From: Pseudomonadota bacterium
Lineage (GTDB): Bacteria > Desulfobacterota > Syntrophorhabdia > Syntrophorhabdales > Syntrophorhabdaceae
Direction of reading: 5' to 3'
Length of the DNA: 42,614 nucleotides
Assembly (NCBI GenBank): GCA_026388315.1
Contig: JAPLKA010000087.1
Location: 1-42,614 of the forward strand
How positions within the stretch are numbered: position 1 is the first letter of the stretch; each line of letters begins with the position of its first letter. Below are positions 41,695-42,614 of the stretch, piece by piece. The translations under genes were made by a program, and so were the position numbers. Under the pieces are notes generated by a model. It made no database searches and was not told the DNA's origin. It saw only the letters and a list, made by a program, of their open reading frames with translations.

Positions 41695-42450
41695 TCATTT
41701 GCCGCTTGTTAATCTTTCCATTTCCTCAAAGGAAATGTCAAAGTTGGCGTATACATTTTGCACATCGTCGGAATCTTCAAGCATCTCCATGAGTTTTAGC
41801 ATTGTTTCGGCGTTTTTGCCGTCAAGCTTTACCGATGTCTGAGGGATCATACTGATTTCGGAAACGGTATATTTTATCCCATTTGAGTCGAATACCTTTT
41901 TTACATTCTCGAAATCTGAAATATCGGTAATCACCTCTATCTCATTTTCATCTGCCGTAACATCTTCGGCACCTGCCTCAAGGGCAAGCTCCATAATTTT
42001 ATCTTCATCAACGGTTTTTTTATCGAAGGATATATACCCTTTTTTATTAAACATCCAGGATACGCAGCCTGCTTCGCCCATATTACCGTTTAACCTCGAA
42101 AGGGTGTGCCTGACCTCTGCGGTTGTACGTTTTTTATTATCCGTTAACACCTCGATCAATATGGCTACTCCACCTGGTCCATACCCCTCGTATGTATACT
42201 CTTCATAACTCTCACCTTCAAGGCCCCCGGTACCTTTTTTGATTGCCCTGTCGATGTTATCTTTCGGCATATTTTCAGTTTTTGCCTGTGCAACGGCAAC
42301 CCTCAATCGTGCATTTGCTTCCGGGTCGCCGCCTCCAATCCTTGCCGCAGTGGTTATTTCCTTGATGAGCTTGGTAAAGATTTTCCCTCTTTTTGCGTCG
42401 GCTGCACCTTTTTTGTGCTTTATTGAACTCCACTTGCTATGTCCTGACAT
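41695..42450 (-). CDS. yebC: YebC/PmpR-family protein
   Basis: A 251-residue protein from ATG 42450, which begins the conserved [28 protein letters not shown] lies upstream, while an earlier in-frame codon would add six residues and is unlikely. Other landmarks are [33 protein letters not shown] and the final FEEMERL. Members bind DNA as regulators or help ribosomes at proline-rich stalls. Position directly ahead of ruvCAB is common in bacteria. Confidence 0.95.
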   Translation of the reverse strand: MSGHSKWSSIKHKKGAADAKRGKIFTKLIKEITTAARIGGGDPEANARLRVAVAQAKTENMPKDNIDRAIKKGTGGLEGESYEEYTYEGYGPGGVAILIEVLTDNKKRTTAEVRHTLSRLNGNMGEAGCVSWMFNKKGYISFDKKTVDEDKIMELALEAGAEDVTADENEIEVITDISDFENVKKVFDSNGIKYTVSEISMIPQTSVKLDGKNAETMLKLMEMLEDSDDVQNVYANFDISFEEMERLTSGK

Positions 42451-42471
42451 TGGACCCCCTGAAAACAAAAA

Positions 42472-42548
42472 TGGTGGGCAGTATAGGAGTCGAACCTACG
42501 ACCTCTGGTATGTGAGACCAGCGCTCTAACCATCTGAGCTAACCGCCC
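42472..42548 (-). tRNA. tRNA-Val (CAC)
   Basis: The minus strand folds into a cloverleaf: acceptor GGGCGGT/ACTGCCC, D arm AGCTCAGATGG, anticodon stem CTGGT/ACCAG with loop CTCACAT (anticodon CAC), T arm GTAGGTTCGACTCCTAT, and an encoded CCA end. It lies 21 bases ahead of yebC. Confidence 0.95.
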
Positions 42549-42614
42549 ATATTTTAATAATACACTATTTGCAAAATTAAAGTCAATGTTATCAACAATT
42601 TTAAAATAAGTGAA

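Overview
The window looks like chromosome of an anaerobic, Gram-negative bacterium of the former Deltaproteobacteria (Desulfobacterota), perhaps a Syntrophorhabdus-like syntroph. This is inferred from gene content, not from a database match: a two-subunit class I fumarase next to a malic enzyme, subunits of a sodium-pumping decarboxylase, a branched-chain amino-acid ABC importer, TolC-type and autotransporter outer-membrane proteins, and abundant strong GGAGG ribosome binding sites.

Layout. Positions 1-2800 (minus strand) hold a tRNA-Met, a zinc-ribbon coiled-coil protein, an RNase HI whose stop codon overlaps the 5' end of RNase P RNA, a UPF0200-like P-loop kinase and the start of an ArnT/PMT-like glycosyltransferase. 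Positions 2.9-7.5 kb (plus) hold malic enzyme, fumarase alpha and beta, myo-inositol-1-phosphate synthase and a CDP-alcohol phosphatidyltransferase. ispG follows on the minus strand. A PAS histidine kinase and LuxR-type regulator (8.9-11.6 kb) precede a hairpin-rich non-coding stretch. Then come an OadG-like peptide, OadB, an SLC13/ArsB-like transporter and a cytidylate-kinase-like protein with a BON-like tail (12-15.6 kb). A decayed Kup remnant, an AsmA-like protein and a YihY-family protein lead to a complete liv operon (18.7-23.2 kb).

The most interesting part is 23.5-31.4 kb. Behind a near-consensus promoter lie six small exported-protein genes: two members of a four-cysteine family, three members of a cysteine-rich family (one with a single-base frameshift in its lipoprotein signal, one with an in-frame TGA), and one protein made of two copies of the same domain. 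They run directly into TolC-, MacA-, and split MacB-type genes. My working model is a dedicated tripartite export system for small disulfide-rich proteins. Opposite it lies a 1,200-residue autotransporter carrying a metallophosphoesterase.

Positions 35.2-38.6 kb form an accessory patch: a conserved tiny Lys/Gln-rich protein, a TfoX-N protein, a membrane protein plus a possible HEPN protein that seems to start at ATA, a metallo-beta-lactamase-fold remnant, a 73-bp direct repeat at both ends and three perfect palindromes of one family. The window ends with a minus-strand housekeeping block: tRNA-Val, yebC, ruvC, ruvA, ruvB and a ketopantoate reductase.
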